Of a stretch of 64,000 nt of DNA, positions 45,878-57,074 are shown one piece after another. The notes under the pieces were generated by a model, which did not search any database, was not told the origin of the DNA, and saw only the letters and a program-made list of their open reading frames with translations. The first letter of the stretch is position 1; every line of letters begins with the position of its first letter. Source of the DNA: Butyriboletus loyo (Eukaryota > Basidiomycota > Agaricomycetes > Boletales > Boletaceae); contig JBBPSI010000002.1 of NCBI GenBank assembly GCA_038093515.1, positions 62,001 to 126,000 on the forward strand, read 5' to 3'. Position numbers and translations under genes: made by a program.

Positions 45878-47149
45878 ATGGCATCCTCCCCATTCCCTTC
45901 TGAAAAAGACGGTCTTGATGACCCTTCGTCGTCGTTCTCTCAACCACCCAAAAGGCCTTCCTACCTGTCCGCCATTTCCCCTCTAACCTCCCTCTATGGT
46001 CGACTTGCTGAATGGCGAAAGTCATTGGACCTTCCAAACCCCGGTACAGTCGAGAACTTGCAGAAGGAAGTCAAACGTACGCCTCACAAATACTTCACTC
46101 CCTTTCCTTGATTCTAAACTCGTCGGCAGTGACCCACCTGACAAACTTCATGTTCGATGGTGCTCGGGCGGACCTGTCCAAGAATCTTTCCATTAGCCCC
46201 GCGTTTCAAATATCACATTCTTTCAACCTTGGCTCTCAGGTTGCGGCCCCATCGTATAATTTTGGTGCCGTATTTGCGACAAACAATGTAACGCGACAAT
46301 TTCTGTCAATCTCTCAGATCACCCTGACCCGATTTCTAGGTATTGTTGCAAGGAGGCATCGATCACGAGGGTAATGTGAACGCTAGGCTGAACCAAGGTT
46401 GGTCAGAGGCATGCATTACCAAGATGCAAGCGCAAGTGAGGTTCATCCCTTATCCTTTGTTGGTTTCCTCATTCGTTCCCGTCACATATAGCTCTCCCAA
46501 CAGGTTGGGCATAGCATGTTACAGCTAGAACAAGACTATCAAGGTCGAGACCACTCCATTAACGTCAAAGCTGTCAATCCATCACCGACCGACCTCACCG
46601 GCATATACATCGGAAGCTACTTCCAGTCGGTCACGAAAAACCTGGCCCTTGGTTTTGAGACGCTATATCAGCGACAGACACCAGAGTTGACAGAGTTCGC
46701 AACATCTTACCTTGCCAAGTATACGGGTACCAACAAGAACTGGATTGCTACCGCTCAATTACAACCCGCTGGTATCTTGCAGACGACGTACTGGCAAAAG
46801 CTGAGCGAGAAGGTGGAGGTAGCAGCCGATCTTCAGGTGATTGCAGGACCTCAGAGAAGAGATGCCATAGCGACTATGGGTGCCAAGTACGACCTTCGGA
46901 TGGCAACCTTCAGAGCGCAGTTGGACTCCACTGGCAAGGTTTCGGCTCTGCTTGAGCAACGTTTTGCCCCAACTCTTGCGTTCCTGGTCTCTGGTGAGAT
47001 TGACCACTTTAAGGTGAGTTGCTACGTGTTCATCGTGATCAATACGCTGATGATGTGTGGTCTAGAATGCTGCCAAAGTTGGTGTCGGCGTGATGATTGA
47101 GAGCTCAAATTTGACGCCGGAAGAGATGGGAATGCCTCCTCAGTCGTAG
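45878..47149 (+). CDS. TOM40: Mitochondrial import receptor subunit Tom40
   Basis: Beta-barrel channel of the outer membrane through which nuclear-encoded precursors enter mitochondria. The N-terminal segment reads MASSPFPSEKDGLDDPSSSF and SLYGRLAEWRKSLDLPNPGT, followed by ENLQKEVK and, after an intron, VTHLTNFMFDGARADLSKNL, then SHSFNLGSQVAAPSYNFGAV. Barrel strands continue through INVKAVNPSPTDLTGIYIGS, LALGFETLYQRQTPELTEFA and WIATAQLQPAGILQTTYWQK. The last exon gives AAKVGVGVMIESSNLTPEEM with end GMPPQS. This is the Tom40/porin-3 pattern and usual length (about 345 residues). Introns join in phase. The ABC-ATPase gene follows on the same strand after 119 bp. Confidence 0.94.
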
Positions 47150-47268
47150 ATATATTGAAGTAATTACCTCTAGACTTAAGTACGAGGATATTATTGCACG
47201 CACCGTGGGATGTGTACATAAGCACCAGTTGACGTGGCTACACTCTTGCTCAGCGGTATCATTGCGGT

Positions 47269-48184
47269 ATGGCAACGCTACTCCAAGTTCGCGATGTCGC
47301 CTGCGCCAGAGACAAGGAACACACCATCTTCAGCGAGCTCAATTTCGATGTCAACGAAGGCGATGTGATCATCTTACAAGGGCAGAGTGGGTCGGGGTAC
47401 GTCAGCATATAATTCCGCACCGAACCTCCTCTGACCTTGTACGTAGGAAAACCACTCTGTTGAAATGTATCTCTCACTTGAACGTATACAACGGGCAGAT
47501 TCTATATAGAGGACGGTAGGCGTTCCTTGGTCCATGAAGCATGCTCAAAGCATGATGAGTTTGTCTCTAGCACCGCCAAGTCATATGGCACGTCTTCGCT
47601 ATCGTATCGCCGGACTTGATGCTTACGAAGCGACCTGCAGGTGTGCCCTTTTTCAGGACAAAAGTGTTTTACGTCCCGCAGAGACCTTCGCTGCTGTCGG
47701 GTACCCCGCGAGACTTCCTCGCAGCTATCTCGTCTTTCAGCTCTCGCAGGATTCCCAAGTCTGTCAGTGACGGTACCGGACTAACATATCCAGTCGAAAT
47801 TGCCAAAACCTGGGGGATCGACGAGGGGCTTTGGGACCGGAACTGGACGAATCTGAGTGGCGGGGAGTCGCAACGGATTGCACTGGCCACCGCCCTCGGT
47901 TTGAATACTGCCGAAGTGCTGTTGCTAGATGGTCAGTCTTCGGTATCTCTGGGCCCAGACTGACTGTGTTTCTTATCCTTCTAGAACCCACCTCTGCGCT
48001 TGATCCTCACTCAACAACGCTGGTCGAAGACTTTATTTCTGGCGAGTTGCGATCTCCTGAGAGCGAGCTGAAAGCCATCTTGTGGATCACTCACTCAGAG
48101 GAACAAGGGAGGAGGGTCGGAACGAGGTTTTTACACATTTCCAATAATGGATGTGAGGAAGAAAGACGACTTCCCGATCCATAA
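47269..48184 (+). CDS. Stand-alone ABC-type ATPase (bacterial FetA/YbbL-like)
   Basis: One ABC nucleotide-binding domain without membrane segments, about 235 residues. Walker A is GQSGSGKTTLLKC (split by an intron within GSG/KTT), the Q-loop region reads VFYVPQRPSLLSGTPRDF, the signature is NLSGGESQRIALATAL, Walker B is VLLLDEPTSALDP and the switch His is in LWITHSEEQ, so all ATPase motifs are intact. The intron 47604-47656 (GTATCG donor, TTTTTCAG acceptor) restores GRTAKSYGTSSLSTKVFYVP. The layout resembles bacterial FetA/YbbL-type ATPases, which pair with a separate permease; no permease is nearby. Substrate is unknown. Start 47269 gives MATLLQVRDVACARDKEHTI. Confidence 0.82.
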
Positions 48185-48276
48185 GATTCCGCTAGAGCGG
48201 TTTGTTGTCAAGATTAAATATTTGTCATCGCTTGGTTATCGTCAATATATAGTTTATGGTGTCATCATTCAATGAT

Positions 48277-48361
48277 AGTCCCATAGCTCAGTGGTCAGAG
48301 CGTTGTACTTATGAGGTTACAATCAATGCAAGGGTCCCGAGTTCAATCCTCGGTGGGACTA
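48277..48361 (+). tRNA. tRNA-Ile (anticodon UAU) with a 12-nt intron
   Basis: Cloverleaf: acceptor AGTCCCA (48277-48283) with TGGGACT (48354-48360) and A73; D arm GCTC/GAGC; anticodon stem TTGTA (48303-48307) with TGCAA (48327-48331); loop starting CT with anticodon TAT at 48310-48312; T arm CCGAG-TTCAATC-CTCGG. A 12-nt intron (48314-48325) sits after position 37, the standard site for nuclear tRNAs. Mature length 73 nt. The A-box (TAGCTCAGTGG) and B-box (GAGTTCAATCC) match. Position 37 is G, odd for an ANN-decoding tRNA, so the isotype call rests on the anticodon and overall likeness. Confidence 0.85.
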
Positions 48362-48364
48362 GAA

Positions 48365-48369
48365 TTTTT
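48365..48369 (+). terminator. RNA polymerase III terminator of tRNA-Ile
   Basis: A run of five T starts four bases after the mature 3' end of the tRNA, the normal Pol III stop signal. Confidence 0.7.
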
Positions 48370-48568
48370 CCTTAGGTACCCAGCTTTCCAAGTCTTTTAT
48401 TCCAATTCCGAATCTCTAGGCCGCCGAGTTTTGGCGGTCTTCGTTACCTGTAGAATTTTTGTCTCTCCGAAGAGCCGCCAAAAGGCTTCCCTTGTCTCTT
48501 GTCTTCCAAGAATCAACATTTTCTGTTTGACGGATACAAATATTGGCGGCAGAAATCTACGGAAATTA

Positions 48569-51500
48569 TCAAAGGTCTGAGAATGTAGGCCGCAACGGGT
48601 CGTCCTCTTTGACGATTGCCCACAAGTTAGCAACTCCTGTCTGTCGTTGCTCTCCCATAATACCCAGCCGCCGTGCTTCAACGGCAATTCCAAAGTGCCC
48701 GAGGCTGAGGAAGCAGAGTGGTACTTCTACTACTCGTGACTGGCCACTTTCCACACGGCCAACCGTGATGTCTGTCAGCGAACCTTGTACAAGGACATGT
48801 TCCTCCGGACTCGTCGATAAATTCAGCATCAGTGCCAGAGTCGAGGCTGAAGCGTAATCAACATGAGGCCAAAAAGTACGAGTTCGATATGACATACGAG
48901 TAGTGTTGGTGACTTTGGCTACCATATTCACAACCGTGTTTGGCGCCACTACGAATTTTTCACCGGATAATTTGACAATTGTCTCTTCGGGACAACATTG
49001 CACCAGTGACAAATCGATACGGGTGAGATCCGTCTTGAGGGCCTTTAGCATATGCATCGTCATGTGTTGTTGTCGCAGGGACAAATCTCCGCCGCGACTA
49101 CCGTTCGCCTAGGGTAAGTCAGTAATAGGCCGCGAGGCTGTTGAACAGTATTGACCTCTTTCCAACGACCATGAATGATGTCCAGCAGTTCCTCGCGGTA
49201 CCAAAATAATTCCCTCTGAGCCTTGTCATCTGCATCACTCAAACTGGACTTGGAGACGACAAACTGGCGATCTGATAGAGTAGGAATGGGATAAGAAATA
49301 ACATCATCAGATAGTCGGAACCGTCTGATCGGCAGTAGGATTCTGTTTGAAGGGAATCTATTAACCTAGGAGTATGACGAATGATTCATGATTTGACTTG
49401 CCGGGACGTCGAGCCAGGTGGAACAACCGAGTGTGTTGTCGCGTCCGGCGCATCTGCTTTGATGAATGCGCTTCCTGGAAAGAGTGGAAACTCAACCTCA
49501 CCTTGTTGAGTTCTTTTGAACATGACCTCAAATGGAAGACCGTATGTGTTCCGCACTTCAATGGAGAACAGACACCATTCATGTGGGTCGCCGTCCCTCT
49601 GCAGTGAGTCGTCGTTGATAGCGCTGAGTGCATTCAACGGCATGACGCTCATGTCGTGACATTCTAGCATATGATACACAGTGACGGTCATCGGGTATGC
49701 CAGGTGTCTTGTGTAGAAGATCTCGGGTGTGGCTCCCGATTCGACATTCCGACAGACATGTGCATATGATACATGGACGGTACCACTGGTACTTGAGAGA
49801 GCATGAAAACCAATAAATGCAGGTTACAACTAAACGCACCATTTGACCTTCCCTAAGCACACAATGGACACCACAATTTTTTGACCTGGATCAATGACTG
49901 TGACCTCTTTGTCTTGATTCCACGAGAAAGCTTGTCGATGAATAAGGTCGTACTCGGTTTCGTATATTTCAAAAACACCGAGTTGTCCCTCTGCCAATGC
50001 CTCTTGTGCGGGAGCAATTGTGGAATCTTCAAATGACAGCGTCAAAAAGTCAACCGGTAGAGTGGAGACATTTTCAAGCGTGAGTCGAATGGTAGACCTA
50101 GAAGCAGGAATCAGAAAAGGGATATTATCATATTAACCGACGCACTTCTCGCCGTTGTAAAGCATTACTGCCGCGTGCGTCAGAGAAGTCCATCTCAGAC
50201 GAAGTAACGGCTGCTCTGGGACGACTACGCACTCCAAAAATCGCGTTTTCAGTTTCGATGACGATAAGAAATTGGTAAAACGCTTCCCCCCCTTGTCCCA
50301 TGGTCGCGAATCGAGTCCCGAGTACTTTGTCCGCCCGCTCTCGCACATCATCATGCTCTGCCTCCGTGACTGGTACTCGTCTTCTGTCTCTGTGGACACC
50401 GGAAGGAGAAATCTCTTAGGAGCGCCATTCGGAGCATGGACAGTGCAGCCTTTGATAATCAAGACGCCTGGCCTTTTAGCGATTGCAGACACTGTAATAG
50501 CATGGACAGAGTTTGCGGGAATTATGATCGACGAGATGGTACTGCATTCGACTTCGACACCAGATGTACTAGAAGGGATCAGCTATGAAGATCAGGGATA
50601 CTCGGGACAAAAATACTTACATTAATGACACATTGTGAAGTTCGAGCTCGAACACAAAGGGGTTACGCAGAGTGATCACCAGCTCAGCAAGCTCGTTCTG
50701 GACAATAACAGTTTTGCCCTATCATAGAATACGTTTAGCTGGTCGAAGAAAAGATAGACATTTTGCTCAACTTGCGTGTTGGCGGACTTTCGGGGGTTAT
50801 ATAAAAACAGGTTGTTGTCTGAGCCCGATATGATGCTTATGGCACGAGGCATGGAATGGTCTGTGGCCAACAGCGATAATGGCTTCTCAGTCGGAATGCG
50901 GTGCGAAGGGAGACTAGAGACTCCATCAGCTGCCTGCGAAATCACCAATATGCAAAGTGCTCACGGTAACACAGCAATACTTTGGACAGGATGTCCAGCC
51001 CAGTATTCGATTATGGATGCATCACCACGTCGCCGTGTTATAGCAAGTGCTCTTAAGGCTGTTTGGTACAGATGACGTTGGTCGTTAGTGGCAAGGATGG
51101 AATGCATGGTCTTGAGGGCAGATAAAGCAAAGCGAGCCACAACGAGTTGATCTATGGATTCTGTAAGATTCAGTCGGTCGCAAGGCTATTTACTGACCAG
51201 GAAGTGCCTCAGCAACCGCAATGGCTTCGCGCACAACTCCTACCTGGAGTTCCGGCCATCCGAATAAGCTATTTAGTGACTCTGCCAGTGACAAAGCTTC
51301 GAAGGGAACAATTTGTGGATCGACATCCCCCTCCTCCTCGACGCTTGGCGGTGCAGCTACGTTCACGGACTCCAAATCAACACCGAGAGCTTTGCACGCA
51401 TACGTGAGAATTTTGAGTACACTTTGATTGCCTTCCATATTCTCATTCGGTCGAAAAGCCAAATTCCCGTTGCCTGTAGGAGTATTCTCGTCTCCATTCT

Positions 51501-53307
51501 GGAGGCCAGCAGTGCGGACGATTAAGCTATTGCTTCCAACATCCGACCTTCGAAGTTGATATTCTTCATCACGGCCGCAAACAACCAAGTCCATGATGCA
51601 ACTAATCACTTCCCGGAGGACGTACGCTTCCTTACGTCTGTATCCCAGGCAACTGTATATACTTGCCATGGACTGCAAGACGATAAGACGTTCTTGAGGA
51701 CCAAGGTGCAATAGCCAAGGGCCGTGTGCTTGTGAGATTGTGCTGGAAATTTGTGAGCGACTGATACTGGTGAAAACACTGAGACGTTCGAGGTTAACCC
51801 AAGAATTATCAGAGATGATCTTATGCCAGTAAGACGTAGCACTTGGTTGCAGCATCGATGCAAAAGCCAATGCTCCCCACCCCTTGGATGACCAAACACA
51901 GAATAGCAACGAGGTCTGTCGCAAAACAGCTGACGTGTAGACATATGCTAACAAGGAGTAATCTTGCATTGTATCTGACGGAATACTGGCCTTGAGATAT
52001 AGGGCGACGACTTGTGAAAGTTGATCGTTGATCTCCATCCAAGGAGGGTCTTTTGTATCGCTGATCGATGCCTGCTGTAGAGGCGTATAACGCACGTAAT
52101 CATCAACGACAATCGAGACTCACCAGTCCTTGTCCAGCAGCCCAAAAGTCGAGAACAGAAATCACTGCCAAGCCTTCCATAGCTGACGCTTGCCAAACGG
52201 GGTCTATTCCAGTCTTGAACAAGTTTAGTGCTTCTTGGTACCTTCAAGGTTGTCATTCATGGAATGCCCGAATGAATGAGGTCTACAGACCAAATCCTGG
52301 CATCCTGTGTTCTTCCCGCTAGCAGAAAGAAGTCTCCGTAAACTTTAAAAAGCCTTGCGTGAGAAGAGGCTATTCCAACAGTGCTGACGCGTTTTTTAAC
52401 TGTTGGTGGACCCAACGTGGAATGACGTTGTGATCCGGCGGTGGACACAGTGGGGTTACGCATCATCCCGTTGTTCGCTGGGCTGGATAGCTGCGATGAG
52501 ACGAGGTCCGACTGACTGGAATGAGCGGGAAAGGAAGCACGAAAGAGGTGTAAGTGGGACTCGAGAGCGACCGGCATCTCCGCAGCCACAGGCATGATTG
52601 GGAAGAGAGCGGCATTCAGGTACTCGTTCCCTAACGGTGTTTCCAATATATGAACCTAACAATGTGAGATGCAGAGGTGGCATAAGTTCAGCATCACACA
52701 CCAAACGTCCAAATTCACTCAAGATTTGCGAGCACAGATCAGCAAGCAATGTCCCGATGTACAACTTCTTGTTTCCCATGGCACTCGGGATCATAGTGAG
52801 ACCAGGAGGGTTTTCTCCGAGGCTAACATTGGGTCCTTCATCATCCTGAAAGGCGAAGCATGTTTTGGCAAGCGGGAATGTCGATGATTCCGGAGATATC
52901 TCGGCTAGCGTGTTCTCAAACTGGTCCAAAGCGGATGACAACGGATGAGAAGAAGAACAAGCAGCAATGCCGACGATACCCAAATTGAAGTGCGAGGGTC
53001 GGAAAAGGGACAGTGGCCAATGTGCATGCAAGTTAGGGTGAGAGGGAAAAGTCAGGTGGAGGTAGCCGCTCGACAGTGGACTCGGCATGAAGCGGGCTGG
53101 ATACGCATTCATAAGGTCATGGGATATTGGTTCATGGTTAAGCGCACCTCGTTCGTCTTTGGCATCTCCGGGTATATCACCTAGACGTATGGACTCAAAT
53201 GTATGTATCTCTGCAACATAAGCATCAAATGTAGTCCTAGGAATGGGACCGACTGGGACGAGGAGGATCCGGACATGGGCCAGAGATGCGAAAGCATAAG
53301 AGTCCAT
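48569..53307 (-). CDS. TRS120: TRAPP II complex subunit Trs120 (TRAPPC9)
   Basis: Large subunit of the TRAPP II tether, a Rab GEF complex at the late Golgi. Start at 53307: MDSYAFASLAHVRILLVPVG and PIPRTTFDAYVAEIHTFESI, then RLGDIPGDAKDERG, ARFMPSPLSSGYLHLTFPSH and LSLFRPSHFNLGIVGIAACS, all characteristic of the Trs120 N-terminus. Downstream, RLFKVYGDFFLLAGRTQDAR and DPVWQASAMEGLAVISVLDF match the TPR-like middle part. C-terminal exons, rich in beta-strand sequence, continue to AIVKEDDPLRPTFSDL at 48569. Roughly 1350 residues over about ten exons, near the family's usual size. Divergent from DPM2 (179 bp). Confidence 0.88.
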
Positions 53308-53486
53308 AGATAAAATTTTATAGTGAGCAGGAGCGGGTTCCTGTTTGCGATCCTTTGAGGATGATGTTCATGCAAGGAGATGCGAAATGAGTACTGTCGG
53401 ACTCGCTCGGTTCTCGGCCAACTTTGATTCTTGAACACGAACCTCGAGCACTGCACCTCGTCAACACCTAATTCGTGAGCTGAGCG

Positions 53487-53858
53487 ATGGTGAGTTCGTT
53501 CAAGGTTGGTCGTACGGTCGCCAGTTAGCTGTTCAATATAGGCCGTAAGTGACAAGGCGCTCGGAGGTTCTATGCTGCTCGTCGCGGTGTTCGTGTTTGT
53601 CTATTACACTACCTGGGCCCTTCTTCTCGTCAGTACTCCCTCGCCATCGTCCATTCCGCGATTCACATATCACGTTCACAGCCATTCTTCGACCCATCGA
53701 GTCCCATACACGACTACTTTCCTGCTCGTGAATGGGCCATTCGGTTGCCTGCATTCTTACTTGTTGTTGGACTCTCAGGAATTGGCTGGTTCATCGGGTC
53801 TACGATCATGAAGGAGAAAGCTAAAAAGGCACAAAAAGCCAGGCTTCGCGCGGCTTGA
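53487..53858 (+). CDS. DPM2: Dolichol-phosphate mannosyltransferase regulatory subunit Dpm2
   Basis: Small ER membrane protein that stabilises the Dpm1 catalytic subunit making dolichol-phosphate-mannose. Three exons: MVSSFK (53487 on), then after an ATATAG acceptor AVSDKALGGSMLLVAVFVFV and YYTTWALLL, then PFFDPSSPIHDYFPAREWAI, RLPAFLLVVGLSGIGWFIGS and TIMKEKAKKAQKARLRAA. Two membrane helices, the YYTTWALLLPF motif and the basic C-terminus are as in other DPM2 proteins; total about 85-90 residues. The tiny first exon was chosen because it joins in phase and gives the expected DKALGG(S)ML start. Confidence 0.93.
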
Positions 53859-54240
53859 CGTGGTCGGGATATCATTCACCGGGTTCAGCGGCGGAGCTGG
53901 TGATATATAGACAGACGTCGTGTCCAACGTTGACCATTTGTCTTGTTCTCCGGTTCTCGAGGTCAATGTCAAACATGTTCTGGAGGAAATCATTTCTTTC
54001 CATCCCAAACATCGTTGGTTTCGAACGGTGATGAGGGGACGCAGACGGCCGTACAAGGATCTGACCTTCGTTGTGGAGGCCACCGCGTCGAGAATTGAAT
54101 AAATATGAATGTTGAATTGAAACTCGGTGTTCGTTGTCTGAGTGTGCCAAGTTTTAGGAGGGCCCACTGGGTCTGTAAAAATACTACACTCAAACCTGCT
54201 CCACGTAAGGACTCGGTGCTCCGAGGCTCAGCTCTGCTTG
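53859..54240. other. Intergenic region between DPM2 and the DUF4211 gene
   Basis: 382 bp, both neighbours on the plus strand. Antisense open frames here are short, without family likeness or splice support. Confidence 0.45.
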
Positions 54241-56014
54241 ATGTCTCAAAGACGAAGAACATATTCGTCTCCCCAGAAATTCAGGCAGAAAACATTATTG
54301 GGCTTTCTCGGCTCATCACCCCCATCCTCACCTTCCAACTCGTCTCCAAAGATCCCCAAGCGAAAGCGGACACGTAAAATCTCCAGCTCTTCATCCGCCC
54401 ATTCCGACAAAGATACGGATAGTGACGTCGGTGCAATACACTTCGAGTCAGAGGTCATTGATATCAGCGACGAGGACCATTCCCCTCATAGTCCGAAGAA
54501 ACGGAAGAGTCTCGTGGGCGCTCACGCCATTCCTATACGCACAGCCAGTGACGAATCTCTGGAGGAGACAATCGGAGCACCAGGACATCGAAAATGGAAG
54601 AATAAGGCTGTTCTTGATTCCGAGGATGACACTCGCCCTCGCAAACGCAAGCTGATCAAGGGCATAAGACCTCCGACTCCCGAGGAAGACGATGATATAC
54701 TCGACGCAGGAAACCGTCAGTATCGGTTGATAACTTTCTATCCACTGATGACACGTATTCTTAGAAGTGCTCGAAAGTCGTCTGCGTTCTCGAGGAAAGA
54801 TGACTGCATTTCAGAAGAACTTGGAAAAGCTCAAGAGTGAGTGTGGAACGAATTGGTGTTAAATGATTCAACTGACTGCCCCCCCAAAGTACTTAAAGGC
54901 AAGAAACGTGGTGGAATAGTACTCGAGTCTTCTTCTTCAGAAGCCGAGCGATCAGAAAATTCAGCGGGGGTTCCATTCAGGGGTGCTAAGCCCTACCACA
55001 GCGGGGAGTCGGATGCCTCACAAGATGAAACCGATAGCCACGAGGATGATGAGGAGGACTTCCTCGTCGATGATGATGATGCAGATGGTGTTCCTGCGGC
55101 GCAACTTCCTCTCGCATTCAGTTTGACCACTCATCAAGACTTGACACACCATTTCAAGATTGTCTGTCAATTTTTTGTCCATATCGCTGTCCAACCCTTG
55201 GCTGACAGACGTCCATTTTTCGAACGCGTTCTCAAAGGTCTGACTGTTCGAAATCCATTAAGAACGAATGATTTACCATGTTGTCAGAGGAGGAATATCT
55301 TTCTGTGCCACTACAAGTAGCTCGCCGCAAGTTGAGTGGGATGCGCGATTCACTCCTGGCATCATCCGTGTGGAGATCAGACTTCAAGAAAGCCCTGGAA
55401 ACATATCCAGAGTTTACCTTGGTTCGATTAAACTTTGCAGAACCCCAATGTGATGCATGTCATCTCGGTGGCAGGTTGTCCACGTTGCTGGGGCGACTGA
55501 GCGGAAAGCCATATGACGAGTATGATTTCGAGGTATCGCCGTGCACGCCGATCGTCAGCGCTTGCTGATGGTGATGTACAGGAGGTATCCGACGACGAGT
55601 CGGATAAAAGCTCGGAAGAAGACGAAGACAGTGGCGTAGATGGAGAGCGAGACGTCAAGGAAGAGTTTCACCTCGGTCGATTTTGCGCGGCGCGCACTCA
55701 AATATATCATCGATTCAGTCACTGGGAGGTTCGTTCAATCATATATAATGCTTGTGCATGACGGTGATGCGACGTAGCATTCGCTCTACAAATCCTTGCA
55801 ACGGGAAATCATGGAAGCTCAGGACGAGACTCGGCAATTTGTCAAGGTTGCGTATATGGGTGGTATCAAACCCCCGCGGGACCTTCACGATGCGGATAGG
55901 GTTATGGAGTGGCTCGATGAGCGTGGCATCATTGATAGGGAGTGGCAGAAAGTGCGGCAGATGATGGATAGTGCGCGGAATTTAGAGAGAGGGGAGACGG
56001 ATGATATTGCGTAA
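54241..56014 (+). CDS. DUF4211-domain nuclear protein (CCDC82-like)
   Basis: The first two thirds is disordered, acidic and Ser-rich with basic clusters that look like nuclear localisation signals (KIPKRKRTRK, RPRKRKLIKG). After several in-phase introns comes the conserved C-terminal domain: EEYLSVPLQVARRKLSGMRD, SLLASSVWRSDFKKALETYP, LNFAEPQCDACHLGGRLSTL and LGRLSGKPYDEYDFE. The C-x2-C (CDAC) followed by GGRLST is the fungal DUF4211 hallmark. Acidic EEVSDDESDKSSEEDEDSG and the end QMMDSARNLERGETDDIA follow. Molecular function is not established; nuclear location is inferred. Its stop lies only 23 bp before the next gene's ATG. Confidence 0.8.
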
Positions 56015-56037
56015 CAGAAAAAGGCAACGAGTACTGC

Positions 56038-56843
56038 ATGTCTTACTCGCACTACCAGCATAACACTACAGGGACATCCTATCCTTACGCTGCCTACCAT
56101 CCCGGAACACCTGGCGCGTATCAAGCCCAGGGTTATGCTGCAGCCTACCAAAGTGCATATGCTTCTGGTGTAACTGGCTATGGCGCATGGCCGTACCCGT
56201 ACAGCTACATTCCCCAGCAGCAGACCCAAAACTCAGCCCAAGTCGCAAGATCAGCCGCACAGAGTCCTCTTGCCCCTGCAACAGCAACAGCTGCCCCAGC
56301 AGCGGTCGCCACTCCGAGACCGACCACCTTCTCCTCTTACACGCCGACTTATGTGCGCGAGACAGGCGCCGCTCTGGGTACAACCACTGCTGTCACTGGG
56401 CGAGGTCGCAAGCATGCCAACTTCAAGGGACTCTTTACGAAAGAACGTCAGTTCGTCCGCGATTCTTCAAAGTGTTATATTGGTCTGATCGTGCTAGCAC
56501 CCAGTCAAAAATCTAATGTATGGTTTCGGAGACGACAGGAACCCGGCGACTGATACTGTGAACGTGATGGAAGAGATCCTGGTTGAGTTCATTGTCGATG
56601 TTGTGCGTTCTTCTCGCCAGATGATCACCCAGTTCATGACCCCTCGCGAGATAGTGCCAAACGGCAGGAGGACCACAGCGAAAGACCCGGCTGTCCATAG
56701 AAGACCTGCGGCGGGCTTTATCAAGGCCGGCCGATGCAAAAAAGCTTGCTCGAATGGAAGAACTATTATTCATGCAAGAGGATATCAAACGCGCTCGCGC
56801 ACAATTCGAAGAATCGGACATCAATCATCCAAAGGATTTTTGA
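56038..56843 (+). CDS. TAF13: TFIID subunit TAF13 with a long N-terminal extension
   Basis: TAF13 pairs with TAF11 through a histone fold in TFIID. Exon 1 encodes an extension rich in Tyr/Ala/Pro/Gln (YPYAAYHPGTPGAYQAQGYA), then FKGLFTKE; after an intron with a CACCCAG acceptor the fold follows: LKNLMYGFGDDRNPATDTVN and VMEEILVEFIVDV, then CQTAGGPQRKTRLSIEDLRR, ALSRPADAKKLARMEELLFM and QEDIKRARAQFEESD, ending HPKDF. The fold region is close to other TAF13 proteins; the 120-residue extension is not part of the family core and may be fungal. The ATG at 56038 is the first in frame; no stop separates the two reading units other than the DUF4211 stop 23 bp before. Confidence 0.93.
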
Positions 56844-57074
56844 ATGTATCAAGCGAGATCCCCTCTTTTTGTTTCAATTTTTGGACCATTATCCATATAT
56901 CACAAACCATCGCAGTGTTTCGAATTTTATCCAACATCCCCATGAATGGATTTAGGCCTGGTCGTGTAACTGCGGGTGGAACTGGCGGGGAAGGCTGTCA
57001 TGCATGACCTATTCGCTCAAACATTGGCATCGAGGGAGCAAGGAAGCGAGTGTGGAGGAGTCGAGAGCAAGACA

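Noticed and set aside
48397..48568. Extension of TRS120 or an extra gene beyond 48569
   Set aside because: The frame ending at 48569 fits the C-terminus; the other minus frame here is in a different phase and has no acceptor site to connect it.
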